A stretch of 64,000 nt of DNA from assembly GCF_964204865.1 (NCBI RefSeq), contig NC_135250.1:29379395-29443394 (forward strand), in the 5' to 3' direction. Made by a program: the position numbers and the translations under genes. The DNA is from Styela clava. Its lineage: Eukaryota > Chordata > Ascidiacea > Stolidobranchia > Styelidae. How positions within the stretch are numbered: position 1 is the stretch's first letter; each line of letters begins with the position of its first letter. Below, piece by piece: positions 30,441 to 42,439 of the stretch. The notes beneath the pieces are model-generated. The model was not told the origin of the DNA. It saw only the letters and a list, made by a program, of their open reading frames with translations, and made no database searches.

Positions 30441-32322
30441 GCTCAGTAAGACACGAACAACGCACTGGCGTAGTTGTCACGACTTCCGCTGCCTATTACT
30501 CATTTCTATCAGGTCAGTCGTAGTCGTATGTTACACTAGTGCGCTGTAGCACGAATTTATTCCTTAAGTATAAAACACAATCGCCTGTCTATGTAAAGCA
30601 CACGTAATGCACAATCGACTGTCTATGCGCTCCAAACTGAAAATGAATACCTGTGTACGATATTATCGATTTGGAGAATGCTAAAAATAAATAACGTTTA
30701 AACAAAATAAATTTAAACAAAAACGTGTTGCCAAGAATCTTTCATATACAATTGCACGTTTATTTAAGCAAGTTTAGAAATAAATATTGAATGAGTTGTA
30801 AATAAATTAGTAAAATATAAACTATGGGATCAAAAGTAGGACTAAGAAAAAAATATTGTCCATGTCGACTCGTCTTATTGAAGCTGGACTGCGCTATTCC
30901 CGGAGATTGAATTACGGACTTTTCAAGACTTTTGAGGGTCCAAAAGCGTTTCAAGCTAATAAAAATTGTTATGTATAATACGTAAAATGATTCTTTTTAC
31001 ATTTAAAAGGGGGGGGGGGGGATTCCGACACTCTTCAATGGTAATAAAAAAGTCAAAATTTTGTACAGAAACTCAAAAAGCAGTACGTTTACTGGGCGTT
31101 CTTAGTATTCTATCAGAGAGGTCTAGTAGTCGCTAAAATTTGAATTTTTTGGGATTGAGTCAAAGTCGAAATATTTTACAACACGCCAATATTTTCAACC
31201 GATTGTTGGAAGTTTATATATTTTTGTCTGGAAGTTGGAAGTCGACGGTTGCGATTTTTGCCCAAGTCAGAGTCAATAGTAAACTTTTCCCGGCTCCACA
31301 GACTTGTATTGAAGACATCAAGAATCAGAGATCATTTTCATGAAGTTCCATCGTCTTGATTGTTAGTTCTATTCCGATTTGTCTTTTTGTCAGCTACCCA
31401 GACTATGCTGTTATTACAAAACAGTTTATTTAGTGTCAGAGCCAATGCTGAATTAACCATTGAGCAAAATGTCGATGTCACTACCCTAATAGAATCCATC
31501 ACTTAGAAAGTTTGCTGGAAGTTCACATATAATAAAAACCCTGTTTTATCAATATCTCACTATTCCATTGTAAATATGTGGCTTCAAAAAAAATTTAGAA
31601 ATTCACCCCAACTTTTGGCGAACAAACAAATACCAAAATGGCGGCAGTTCGAAATTTTCGTCTGAGCCTGTTCGAATAATTTACTATTCGATTCGGAATG
31701 TCCTGTCCTACCATACCCATAGCTTCACAGCAGCTCACTTTCTTGAGTTAGAAATTGAAGAGTCCAGTCATGCCAATAATTCTGGTATGATAATGTCTAC
31801 TCAAACGCGGTACCGACCCAATCTAACTTATCTCACCCTGATCCTTAAATAGCTTTCTCTAACTTATTTGCGTTCACTGGGCCACAATTTGTTTCTAGTA
31901 AATACTTTCAAATAACTGGTCGTTTTACGTATTCATAAACCAAATTTTCGTTTATATGTGTTTTCGACTAATACTCTAGTACAGTGGTTCTCAAACTTTT
32001 CAAGTAGCGCCACCTTTTTAGAATTTTTCAAGTCTCGCGCCCCCTCGAAAATAACTAGATAACAATGAGCTGCAAATGACAGACAATAAGGCGAAAGTAT
32101 GTTTTATCAAAAAGACACGTTAAAAATTCGTGAATGGAACTTAAATATTCAAAAGTAAGAAATGTTAATATCCAAAATGAGCCGGGCAAAATCAAATATA
32201 TATATAAATATTTTTAATTAGCTGCACGCCCTCTAAAATTGTCTATTCCTCATGGTGGGCGCGTCCTACCGTTTCAGCATCACTGCTCTATTATGTAAAC
32301 AAGACTTAATTTGAAGCAAGAT
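30441..32322. other. Spacer between P450-B block and transporter gene
   Basis: No exon was recognised. It contains a GGCGTAGCCA-family fragment with a G-run near 31.01 kb, a fragment near 31.64-31.73 kb resembling the right end of 60537-60922, and a complete hAT-like MITE at 31982-32285. Confidence 0.55.
31982..32285. mobile_element. hAT-like MITE beyond the transporter stop codon
   Basis: Begins CAGTGGTTCTCAAACTTTT and ends CGTTTCAGCATCACTG; same family as 1314-1646. Flanks ctctagta and ctctatta agree at 7 of 8 bases. It starts 38 bp past the predicted SLC46-like stop, so it probably lies in the 3' untranslated region. Confidence 0.82.
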
Positions 32323-35300
32323 TCAATCAACCCACCTCATAAGCAGGATCGGTACCGCAGTTATAATCGACGAAAAAATCCAAGTGAACCAATGAGATAT
32401 ATATTGCGTTGCTGGGTACATTTCCAAGTAACAAATTGTTGCGAGTAGGAAGGATAAAACCTCAAAACTTGACAGCATCGCGAACGCAGCTCCTATAATA
32501 AAACAGTATACACAAAACTTAAATTATTCTGGCAGGAAGTAGCATATTGTTGCGATTATCAAGGATAAAACCTCAAAACTTGACAGCATTGCAAAGGCAG
32601 CTCATGTAGTAAAATAGCATCAACAAAAATTGAATTATTTTGGCATGGATAATCAAAAAGTATAAGTCTTTCAAGGTTTAGTTTTTCATGAACCGTGCGT
32701 TTTTTGTGTGTATTCGGTAATTTGATAAAGGAAACATAGAGGTTCTTCTTGGTGGACATCTGAAGAAACACTTGGTCGTTTTGCTTCAACTGTTATTGCA
32801 ACAACTAATCGCTGTCGCGTCGGTCTCTCCAGAATTCTTTACTAAATGACTGAAGTACAGGCTAAACGCTGGTGAACAATTTTGTGTTCAATTCTAATCG
32901 AACTTAAATTATGATTAAAACGTAGGGTTACCATATTTTTGTAATCTCCAAAGACCATAACTGTGATTTTTTCTATTTTCAATTTACAGATTTTACATTA
33001 GGGGCTTACATTTGAAACTATGCCGACCGACGAAAGAGAAAGAGTTTACGTTAACGTTAAGCACCCTTTTGGCGTACGCTTAACAAATTGTAGCAATTAT
33101 CCGCTAGCATTGTTAGCGGAAAACAACGAAACAAACAAAACCACGCATCCATCTTTAGTAGGTAGGCTACCGGTACGCTACACAGCAACAACAGTATCGA
33201 GAACATGACAATTGGTATTGTTCTTGTATTATGCCAACTGGCTGAACGCCAAATCGGGACTTTTGGCTGACCAGTCGGAACGCCGGGACAAGACGTTAAA
33301 AAGTGGGACTGTCCCGCCTAAAACGGGACGTATGGTAAGCCTATTAAAACGCTTACCTTGTTCCGATTGGGAAGCCAATGATGAAATTTGGGCCTGAATG
33401 AATGGCTTAGCAATACTTCCAACAATCATTGCGCTTGTCGCTGTAAATAAATCAAATGCAACATATAAATTTGTAAAGGAATTTCTTTAGAAAAAAGCCG
33501 GAAGTGGGCGGAAATCCTTCTTATTAAATTTGCTGATAACTGCTGATACGACTGTACGCATCTGTTAAATACCTTCCTGGTATCAGTAGAAGGCAACTGG
33601 GCAAGATTTGGTATGAGATATTCATATTTTTTTCTTTGTGATATCAATAATAGACTATTGTGCGATTACTAAAAGGTCTAATGAATTCGAAGTAGAGTAG
33701 AACTTTAAATACTCCGGGGTGGAGAGCATTTAGTCCGTTACAAGGTTCGATCTACTAAAATTGTTAAAGTATATTTAGATAACTGACTCGAGTTATAGTT
33801 TTTAGCACCCGGAGAAAAAAATTAGATCAAAACTGATTTTTTATTGTCCCGGAGATGATGAGTACTGGCACTTTCTTCGATTCTGAAGAAGTGTTGGGAA
33901 AGCCAAAGTCGCCATTTATCGAATACCTGTCCTAAAGTAACTGACTCCATTCATCTGAATAAAAAGACTCTTAAACCAATTCTACATCACTGCTAGTGTG
34001 ATTTGACTCAAATAATTGGATCGCGACTTAGGATTAATGAATTTCTGCCCAACACCGCTTGAAAGCTTAGCTTCCTCAATGTACTACTGTTTTTCTTCTA
34101 AAATAAATAAATAAAAAAGAACATTACCAAGAAATACAATCCAAGTTTCAGTAGCGATTGACATAGTGAACGGAAACATAAAAAATCCAAGCAATCCGAC
34201 CAGAATTATCGTTTGGTTACTCAGATTCAACAACCTTTGGAAAAGATAAACGACCAATGGTGCAGCACACACAGATGTAAATCTGATCGCCTGTAAATTA
34301 AAGAGAAAGTAAAAATCGCATTTTTTTTTTTTTGAGCGAGAGAGAGAATTGGTCAAAACGGGATCTCGAGCACTCACTCAAAAATAAACAAAAAAGGTCA
34401 CTAAGCAAAGTTACTTGTGGCCACTGAAATACAAAGAAATAAATTTATGTTTGTGCCTTACGACTTACGCACCGTCTCCACAAAATATAAGTTTGGAAAG
34501 GAAAGTCATGAAAGAGTCGCGTGCGGCCTAGAAAGGCCTTCACCTACAATTGATTCATGTTGGCAAGAAAAAGTTATGTGAACGCCCTCATCCGAACGAC
34601 GCTCACAGAGAAAACGAGCCATATTCTCCTCCAGGGGTGTGCAACCTGTGGTCAGCGGGCGGCCCACAAGGAAAAGTTGTGCGGCCCGCGGAGAAGTGAC
34701 AATTTTGAATGTCGCGAAACTAGTTTTTTAATTTACTTTATTATGGTATGTTCCAGTAATTCTAATCCCTTAGCGTTGCAAAGCTGTACATCAATCCAAT
34801 TTATAATCTATGCTGACATTACAATACCCTGACAACTAGCTTTGCGAAGCAAACATCGCATGTCACAAAATCAATGAGCAAATTTTTTTACATGGAATTA
34901 ATAGAAAGCCTATGTTAAATGAAGATGCGACCCGCAGTTTCTCCCAGTTATTTATATATGGCCCCCCTGTATTAAAGGTTGCATACACCGGCCTAGATAC
35001 TTCACTGTGGCCACCTTACTTTTTATTCATTTTTTTTTATCTGTGTCTCTTACCAGTTGTGCTCCAAGAAGCAAAGGGGTGAAGCAGAGCGGGTAGGAGA
35101 GAAAGAACATTGATTGAAACAAGAACACTCCAACGTTGACAAACATGTAAAGAAAATAAGACAGAAGATAGAGCCAGATCCGCCACACTTTGCCTCGTAT
35201 GATGCCGCCACCATGCTTGCATCTATAGTCAGATGGAATCCGGTCTAAATACAGAATGCGTAATTTTTTAGTGACGTAGTCCGGTGGGGGTTAGGAATAA

Positions 35301-38300
35301 CATATGCAAAAGTTGTTGAGCCAGGCCAACTAGAAGTGCATGTGGTACTATACCAGACCCTGATTTGCTTTATTAAACATATTTAATATTATATATTTCT
35401 GATATTATCAGATTGTTATTGTATTACTGTATTAATATTAGGCGTGGTATTAAACTTACCGATATTAGGGTCCGGTCCAAAGCATTCGTCACAAGATAAA
35501 TATTCTGAGCTGTAAACACGTAAAGCTGACTTGATCAGATCCAAAAATTTATATTTTTGGCGAAATTTCGATTCTTTGGAAGAGTTATTTCTTCCGGAAA
35601 GCAGGAGGGTTGATTCAGTTTGGTTTTCATTATTTTCTTGAGCGTATTCATTACTATAAATGTCGTGTTCTTTTGCATGTGTTGTATATCGGTGTTTAAT
35701 CATGCCCCTCGTTGCAGGGGTGACTTCATCAAATCCCTCCTTCCCGGAATCCCTCGTTTCATATACGTTGGGATGGGCATTTGTATGTGATGTGTATCGG
35801 TCTTGTGTTAAATCCCTCGTTCCAGGGTTCACACCATCGAAACTCTCTTTCCCGGGATTAGGAAGAAATGGCAAAATGCATAAAGCTATGAAGCTGAGGA
35901 CGACCGCTCCCCATGATATAGGAATAAAGCCTTGGCTATTGATCCAATATCCTCCACCAAGACCTGCGAAACCTCCAGCAGCTCCGAGTATAGTTTCCAG
36001 AATCGTATATCTAAAAAGATTTGGACAAGTCGCTTATTGTTTTATTAGGCGTTTTCGCTTGAAATTTTTGGCGCTCCAGAAGTATGTGTACCACCAATAT
36101 GAAGGTAATTAAATTAGTTCGCCTACTTTTTATCAAGTTGTGTAAAGCGACTGAAATTTATGGGCAGGCATTTATTCATTTGGCTAACACAACAGTCCCT
36201 GAAAACGTAATAGAACTAACATATAGAAAATCGGAATAAAATTTTGTCCTAATCCTAACCTGGTTCACACACTACAGGAGTATCCGCCGATCGGTATATC
36301 CTAACACTTGAAAAAAAATGGGTAGTAATAAAACTTACCGTTTTCCTCTCCCTTCATTCGGAGTGACGTCACTCAAGTAGGCGTTACCCTGGATCAACAT
36401 TGTCATGTAATATCCAGTTAACCCGTTTACAGCTGCAGCAACGAATAGGCCAGATACTGGCCATCTGGTGTACGAAGAAAAATTTGTTGAGAATTAAGTA
36501 TAACAAGTGTCACAGATAGGCCTATGCTGCTGTCATTGTTACATCAGAAGACCCAAGATTTTGAATTGATCATTTATGGATAACGCTACATTTAAATAGC
36601 GATAGATGCTAAAAAAACATCTGACATAACCGAAAAACAGCTGACTTCCATGTCAGAGGCCGAAGAAGAGAGCAAGGGGTATATATTCTCTCACACGCGT
36701 AATGGGTGCTCGGAGTCTTATAATGCAAATTGGCCTGGTGTATAAATAAAACATATTAAGTACAAAGTTTAACGAGGTGGACACGATGGCCCAACGGTTG
36801 CAGACTTAGACTGAACTTTGGTATAATCTCAGGCTACTTCGAGTTCAAATACCATGACTACCATCTCACCCAGGGTTTAATAAACTGTTTACCGAAAGAT
36901 GCCCACACTGCCTCCCTACCAGGGTCATCGAAATCACGAAGGATAATTGCAGGGTACAATAGCAAGCTTATTCCCAACGCTAAGAATAGTGCATGACCCC
37001 TAAAACTGGGGGTCGCGACACCACAGAGGGCCTCACAACAAATTTTAGGGGTCGCAAAAGTTACACTAGTTTCACACAAAGAACTATATCTATAGTATTT
37101 TTAGACGTAATTTTCAAAACCAGTGCAAAACATAAATCTCACGATTTCGAAAGAATACGTACAATCGAGGAATGGGCGTGCTTTTATTTAACTGTTCAGC
37201 ATTTTAAACGGGGTCGCTAGCTTAAAAGTTTGGAAAGTCATGAAATAGTGCATCACCATCTCATTTTGAGAATAAATTAATTGTTGCATATCGACAACCT
37301 TGTATTGGATAAATCTTGAATATGAACTAGAACCACATTAAACCAGAATTTCAAAACAATTAAATGTCACACCACCTGTACAACATAACCAATGCTTGCA
37401 TTATCCCACCGATGATCATTCCAATGATGGGAACGGACATCACTACTTTCCTCCCAACTCTGTCTCCCCAAGAAGTCAGCAATCCTCCGACCACAATGGC
37501 TGGTAGAAATAAAAACAGACTGTGACGGAAAGTCCATCTGTAACGGTAAGAAATTTAATGAATCTCTACGAAATGCATACTAATTATGAGAGCGATTCCG
37601 GAAAATACTCCTAAGGAAATTTCGTCGTAGGAAATTTCGCCGCATAGTAAAATTCGTCGCATGAGAAATCGCCGCAAGATCATTTTGCTGTAAAACAAGT
37701 ATTTTTGATCAAAACAGTTAGGTTTATAGCAGTGGTTCTTAACCTGTGGTACGCATACCACTAGTGGTGCGCGGGAGCTTTTCAAGTGGCACACGAGCAG
37801 CTTTGAATTATTGCAACAATTAACCTTTTAGTTGGCTGAAATATGCCGGCAAAGCTTTATCTTCCCTAGTGTATGTATTCGCTGAACAGCGTTTATGGAT
37901 GTTTTCCCAAGCATCAGTTTCCTTGTTTATTTCCGTAATTATTACCAATCAGCAATAAGTCAATAATGACGTGACACGTAATAATTGCAAATCCTGCACC
38001 CGGACCACTCAAACAGATATTCAAGCATGGTTGTAAACATTTCCTCGTTGTTATAGTTTTGAGTGATACTTGTCAGTTTTCAGTAGTGTTTCAAAAAGAA
38101 AATAATTGGTAAGTAATTAACTTAATTGTCATTGTGTCTTAGTTGCAGTAATTAAAACGAATCTCGCAAATGCTGCGATGGACAAGGCTAAACTTAGCTA
38201 TATCAGTACCTGCAAACGACACATAGTTGGTTAATTTCAATAAAAATATTAGTTTCAAACACGTAAACCAGTTTATAAGCGCCAACACACCAAAACACTT

Positions 38301-39872
38301 AGATAAGCATAAATTTTACAATAGTAAAGTAAAGAAATAATTTTGCCGGGGCAAATAGTCCAGGGGAAACGTCCATAGCGCTGGTGCGCTGCCAATCCCT
38401 GTCTTTAGAGATCGCCCTCGCCCGCTTTCCCATTATTAAATGAAGCGTTATGGGCATGTTTTTACCGTTTTGCGTGTTACGTCACAAAGGATGTAGTGCC
38501 ACATTATAAAATACTCCCACGGCACGTTTCTTGTGTCCTTTTTCCCTACGCCAAAAAGGGGCTTTGTCGGTGGTAGGCAGCCGTAGTAAAAAGCAGTAAA
38601 GTGGTACGCGGTCAGCGAAAGGTTGAGAACCACTGGTTTATAGGGTTAGGGTATGCTCTTAAATGACGAATCTTTTTAAATCAAAAGATACTCGGGTACA
38701 GTGTTCCCTCTAAGGTGTGCGCGTGTGCGCGCGCACACAGCTTTCAGAGGCTGCGCACACGCATAGATTTACTGCGCACAGACGTATTTCGATGTAATGT
38801 AACAATGTTCTCGGTTGGCAGGTTGAGAAAGTTTGTTGTCGGCCCATCTTAGAACGCCAAAATTTCTTCATTGGTTTTTGCACAAATATTAGTCATTTCC
38901 AAAAAAAAGCGCACACACCAAAATTTCAGCGCACACATACTACAAAAATTAGAGGGAACATTGCTCGGGTAGTACCCGCAATAATTAAGCCGACTCTGCC
39001 TGACCCACCATATCCGTTCATGTAAAAGTTATACCGCAACCAGGCCCACCTTGATACTTCCCGTGCCACTATTTCGTCTTCCAACGTTTGATTAGTACTG
39101 TTGGAGCCGCAAAATGTTTGACCGGTCTTCGTGTAGTTGTGTTCTGCAGATATCACCTAAAGCGAAATATATTCGTTTTTTTTTAGAAAAGATTGTTTGC
39201 AAGGTAGTGTTACTGGTTCGTTACTGGTCAATTTCCGTTCGTATCGTAGCAGGTATTCGTTTTTGAATTTAGTCTAGGAGGTTTTTTACGGTCTGAGGAG
39301 CTTCAGGCCAAATATTACAGCAATAATCCGTGCATTGACGTTCGGAGATGAAGCACAAATGTGATTTTTAAGGTATAACTCAGTGGCTCATACTGAAAAC
39401 ATACCTTGTACAAACAGAATATTAAATAAAGTATCATATGGTATTTTCCTCTGTCCCGAGACTCGAATTAGTAGAAATTGCTTATTTGCAATAAATATGA
39501 TGATTTATGAAGCCCCGAGTCGTTTGTGACTTTCAAAGTTTCGATTCATACTTTCTGACATGGAATGGTCAGAAAACGCCAGTTGTTACAACTAAATATA
39601 ATACTTACAGGAGAGAATAGGTTGCAATCTAAGTAATTTACTGGCTAGCAGCGGATACCCATAAGTGTGGAATTGTTACACACACTCTTTGCTAAATATC
39701 GTATCTTTTTATGCCGACAAGAGTTTTTCAAACCAAAGAAAGCTTAATTTTTACATTTCTAAGATAGAGATATTTTTACCTGGTAAACATACTGTGATGT
39801 CATAAGCGGTGTCAAGTACGCAGAACCGGAAGCAAGAAAAAGCATGAGATCCAGCGTGTAATATTTCAGCAT
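32323..39872 (-). CDS. SLC46-type major facilitator transporter (9 exons)
   Basis: Multi-pass membrane transporter of the SLC46 family (which includes the proton-coupled folate transporter); substrate not inferable. Exons in order: 39872-39780, 39156-39035, 37537-37376, 36464-36339, 36010-35460, 35244-35054, 34290-34128, 33440-33357, 32492-32323. Phases join into 554 codons (553 aa). The first extracellular loop has sequons at N38, N50 and N53. MFS motif A, SWGDRVGRK, is at 94-102. GLTGYYMTM and AYLSDVTPNEGRGKR are characteristic of SLC46. The cytoplasmic loop after helix 6 is enlarged and carries a 36-residue tandem repeat (221-292). The exon 2 donor is a choice: CG|GTATAA keeps the frame and best fits family spacing. 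The last exon is read to TGA at 32325-32323; a GTGGGT donor 11 nt earlier could instead lead to an unseen exon. Confidence 0.87.
32541..32643 (-). pseudogene. Tandem copy of the 5' half of transporter exon 9
   Basis: Matches about 100 bp across the acceptor and start of exon 9 (GCAATGCTGTCAAGTTTTGAGG is nearly unchanged). The acceptor TATAGGAG has become ACATGAG, and the frame stops soon after the duplicated part. It lies in intron 8, directly upstream of the functional exon 9. Confidence 0.75.
32923..33343. mobile_element. hAT-like MITE inserted at a splice donor edge
   Basis: Ends TAGGGTTACCATA and TATGGTAAGCCTA are inverted repeats, flanked on both sides by ttaaaacg. The right-hand duplication reaches position +6 of the intron after transporter exon 8, leaving the donor GTAAGC unchanged. 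A related right end is at about 16.73-16.79 kb. Confidence 0.93.
34632..34996. mobile_element. hAT-like GTGTGCAACC element in transporter intron 6
   Basis: Starts CAGGGGTGTGCAACCTGTGG and closes with AAAGGTTGCATACACC. It carries the CGGCCCACAAGGAAAAG phrase also seen in inverted form near 42.1 and 61.1 kb. The target duplication is not evident. Confidence 0.65.
35638..35853 (-). repeat. In-frame 108-bp tandem repeat in transporter exon 5
   Basis: Codes residues 221-256 and 257-292 of the SLC46-like protein. Both units open GKE(S/G)FD, share P-x-T-R and RYT(S/T)H, and keep the same 36-residue length. The units are diverged, so the duplication is not recent. It enlarges the central cytoplasmic loop. 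Confidence 0.85.
36071..36284. mobile_element. Foldback MITE, variant form, in transporter intron 4
   Basis: GGCGCTCCAGAAGTATGTG at the left, CACACTACAGGAGTATCC at the right, variant interior as at 17383-17594. It makes up about two thirds of the 328-bp intron between exons 4 and 5. Confidence 0.8.
36783..36890 (+). repeat. tRNA-like SINE fragment
   Basis: GATGGCCCAACGGTTGCAGAC resembles a tRNA A box and GAGTTCAAATACC a B box, followed by CTCACCCAGGGT. A second copy on the minus strand lies at 56.10-56.22 kb and shares the CTCACCCAGGGT tail. Weak family evidence. Confidence 0.45.
36995..37245. mobile_element. Short transposon with 8-bp target duplication in intron 3
   Basis: Flanked on both sides by tagtgcat. 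The interior has CTAAAACTGGGGGTCGCG at the left and TTTAAACGGGGTCGC at the right, an imperfect subterminal inverted repeat. Ends are worn, but the duplicated octamer supports insertion by a hAT-type mechanism. Confidence 0.7.
37730..38635. mobile_element. 906-bp hAT-like element in transporter intron 2
   Basis: Ends CAGTGGTTCTTAACC and GGTTGAGAACCACTG, flanked by perfect gtttatag duplications. Subterminal phrases TGGTACGC and GTGGTACGCG mirror each other. No transposase frame was recognised. Longest complete non-autonomous hAT-like copy in the window. Confidence 0.95.
38699..38963. mobile_element. 265-bp hAT-like element in transporter intron 2
   Basis: Ends CAGTGTTCCCTCTAA and TTAGAGGGAACATTG, flanked by perfect ctcgggta duplications. 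The interior is rich in GTGTGCGCGC-like alternation. It lies only 63 bp from the 906-bp element and 72 bp from exon 2. Confidence 0.95.
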
Positions 39873-40020
39873 AGTACGTTGTGTGTGTATATAATGAAAG
39901 TAAATGGGCGTACACTGAAAAATAAACTGATATGATATAGGTATTTTGAATGTGATTTGTGAACAATGAATCTTATTCGATGTACTATAGTATACTAAAA
40001 TGTACTGTAATGTATTACGA

Positions 40021-40052
<32 letters not shown>

Positions 40053-41420
40053 AAAGGTATAAGTATGCGTACACTAAAAAACGATCTGGTATTTAATAGG
40101 TGTTTTGAATGTCATTTATGAACATTGAATCATATAATTACTTTCCCAAAGTAAATCAGGTGTAGACGATTTATAATAAAGCGTTTTCATTCCTTCACTT
40201 CGAATAAGAATACGAATGGGCAGTTACTATTACTTGAAAAGCTATTTTTTCTATTATAGGACAGAAATTGCTCTACTCCGTAGTAGGGTAGCGAACACGT
40301 GTGGGTGAAACGAAATCTAAAAGTTAACATAGCTAGGCACATTGCTTTATTCACTTAAGTAAGTAAAATCCCTATCTACTATCTGCGTGTCTCAACCCAA
40401 AAATTCAATTCTGACGGAGCCTAATTAGTTAATAATTTTATGGAGCTAGAGCCTTCTCAACACTGAGTACATAAATATATGAATATCTTATTGCACCTGC
40501 TCATTAGAATTCCCTTTAAACAATATAACGGCAGACGTTGCATTGAAACGCAGACAAATTGATTTTGTCTTTTTTCCATTTCTTACTTCTATTGCGTTTT
40601 TTAGCGGCTTTCGCTAATTAGGACTAAACAAATAATAACATGCAATAGCAAGACTTTTGCTATGCGAGACTAACGGTTCGTGTCCAGTCCCTCATCTCAT
40701 CGCCGCATATTTCCCACTTGCCTGCATATATTGCTACGTATGGACTGTACAGTAACCTGTTGGCCCTCTGTGCTAATGCTATATTACTGATAAAAGCCAG
40801 ATTGAATACTGAATACCGTAAACAGACATCTATTTCCACTTCATGGCGTGACTAATCAATATAAGAACTTCCTTAGTTTTTTGTGTTAGCCCAAGCACGA
40901 TAGAGCGATAATACTTTGCAAATTCAGTGCACGTTGTTATACATAAGCATCGAGTAACGTTGTATACAGTTGCATACAATTCTATTTCGAGATATCTATA
41001 TGAATATACAACGGATTATCCAGAAATTCGTGCAATTGCGCATATCGGAACGCAAACCCAATAAGATCTAGCGCAGTCGTTCCCAAACCTCTTTGGAACA
41101 TTTATTCATTTTCTTATTGAATGGATAAAAACTCCCGCTTTGCCAGTATTACATTTGCTGTTGTATAAATTCATAGTTTATACAACACAGATAATAATAA
41201 ATAAAACTGATATACATAATAAAATCTTAGTACACACACTATCTTCCTTCTACGCCAGAGATAAAGCCTGATCTTCCATTGCTATATTACTTGTGATTAT
41301 CTATTTTATAAATAATAATATTTTGCCGCGGGGTGTTTGCTATGTGACCTAATTCCTTTCCAATTTGTAGATTTAATCGCTTCCGCTATTGTGTGCGAAA
41401 CAAAAACGATTAACTCTTAC

Positions 41421-41736
41421 GGCGGTTGGCGTATTGTGGTAAGCGTTGGGAATGAGGTCGCCGTCGCAGCTCGGATTACCCTGCGTGGGTTCGCACGTTC
41501 GAATCCAATGGGGGGTACGTAAATTATGTGCGAGAGGATTGCTGGTATTCTCCTTGTCGAAGGGTGGTTCATGTGACCGCTGGTCAATTACAGCTTCCTC
41601 CACCATCAATTCCAAGCATCTGAAACAAATAACTGGCTAACTATTCTCATACCCGACATGGACTGATAACCGGGCGAGAGGAAGTGGTACGCCATGTATT
41701 TAATCTTTGTTATCGGCTTTTCTCTCCCCCGAAATA
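41421..41736 (+). mobile_element. tRNA-derived SINE
   Basis: The head resembles a tRNA gene: TGGCGTATTGTGG as A box and GTTCGAATCC as B box near 41.50 kb. The body has GCGAGAGGATTG and TTCCTCCACCATCAATTCC, and the end runs to TATCGGCTTTTCTCTCC. Closely similar copies are at 48115-48445 (minus), 51255-51570 (plus) and 52800-53090 (minus), all inside the lectin gene. Confidence 0.8.
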
Positions 41737-41759
41737 AGTCCTATCCTACTGAAGATAAA

Positions 41760-42149
41760 AGGTCCCGTGAAAAAGTATAATTGTAGCGATAATAATAGAC
41801 AAATAAAATGTGGAAGATATTTATATAAATTACCTTTAATACAGAAGAGCCAGACACAAATAACTGGGCGAAACGGTGGGTCGCTTCTCCACTAAACATA
41901 GGATTTCTAGTAGTGGCAGGCACAAAAGTTTTCAAGCTGTTAGGGCGTTGAAAGGTCAAAGATATAAGGTATAGGCTTTGTAACGCTAAACGAATTGGAA
42001 TTACCTGCGCGTACCAGATTAAACTAAATACTAAATCAAAAACTTGTTTCGCAGGCGGCACACCATTCAAAATTGACACCTCTCCGCGGGCCACGCACTT
42101 TTCCTTGTGGACCGCATTTAGCCCGCGGGCCGCAGGCTGCACACCGCTG
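41760..42149. mobile_element. hAT-like GTGTGCAGCC element, decayed
   Basis: Right end GGCTGCACACCGCTG with the CCGCGGGCC subterminal phrase. The interior shares AAATAACTGGGCGAAAC and CAGGCACAAAAG with 2592-2908. No coding region remains. Confidence 0.55.
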
Positions 42150-42304
42150 ATCTAGATAATAAAGATATCACGTATTTGTTGACATCTAAATTCTTTTATC
42201 ATTAATAAAAAATACTAAATAATTTACATTTTGGCGTCATACTGCGTTAAGGCATCATTGTCGACTATATTAAAAAATACAGACTGTCTTATCACAACTA
42301 TTTT

Positions 42305-42415
42305 TGACGCTGCAGAAGTATGTGTACCAAGATGGCTCACAATCTGATAACCCTAACCCGGTACAATACTATGTTCAGGTTGTGCACCATTTTGTTACAC
42401 ATACTTCGGGTGCAC
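42305..42415. mobile_element. Foldback MITE, short form, beside piggyBac relic
   Basis: Palindrome with GCAGAAGTATGTGTACC and its inverse, and AACCCGGTACAATACTATG inside. Flanked by actatttt on both sides. Confidence 0.82.
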
Positions 42416-42439
42416 ACTATTTTCATTCATATTCATTTA

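Noticed and set aside
30760..30954. Minus-strand frame as a last exon of the SLC46-like gene
   Set aside because: No acceptor or family similarity; the frame of exon 9 reaches a stop after helix 12 without it.
35037..35222. Minus-strand frame of 61 codons
   Set aside because: It is a shadow of transporter exon 6 in another frame.
36858..37079. Hydrophobic minus-strand frame as a transporter exon
   Set aside because: It does not match the SLC46 order, exons 3 and 4 already join in phase without it, and it overlaps a transposon with its own target duplication.
38926..39034. Longer exon 2 of the transporter using GG|GTCAGG
   Set aside because: It also keeps the frame, but it adds about ten residues before motif A compared with the family, and the donor is weaker than CG|GTATAA.
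41421..41520. Functional tRNA gene
   Set aside because: A and B boxes are present, but the arms do not pair as a full cloverleaf and the sequence continues into a SINE body with other copies.
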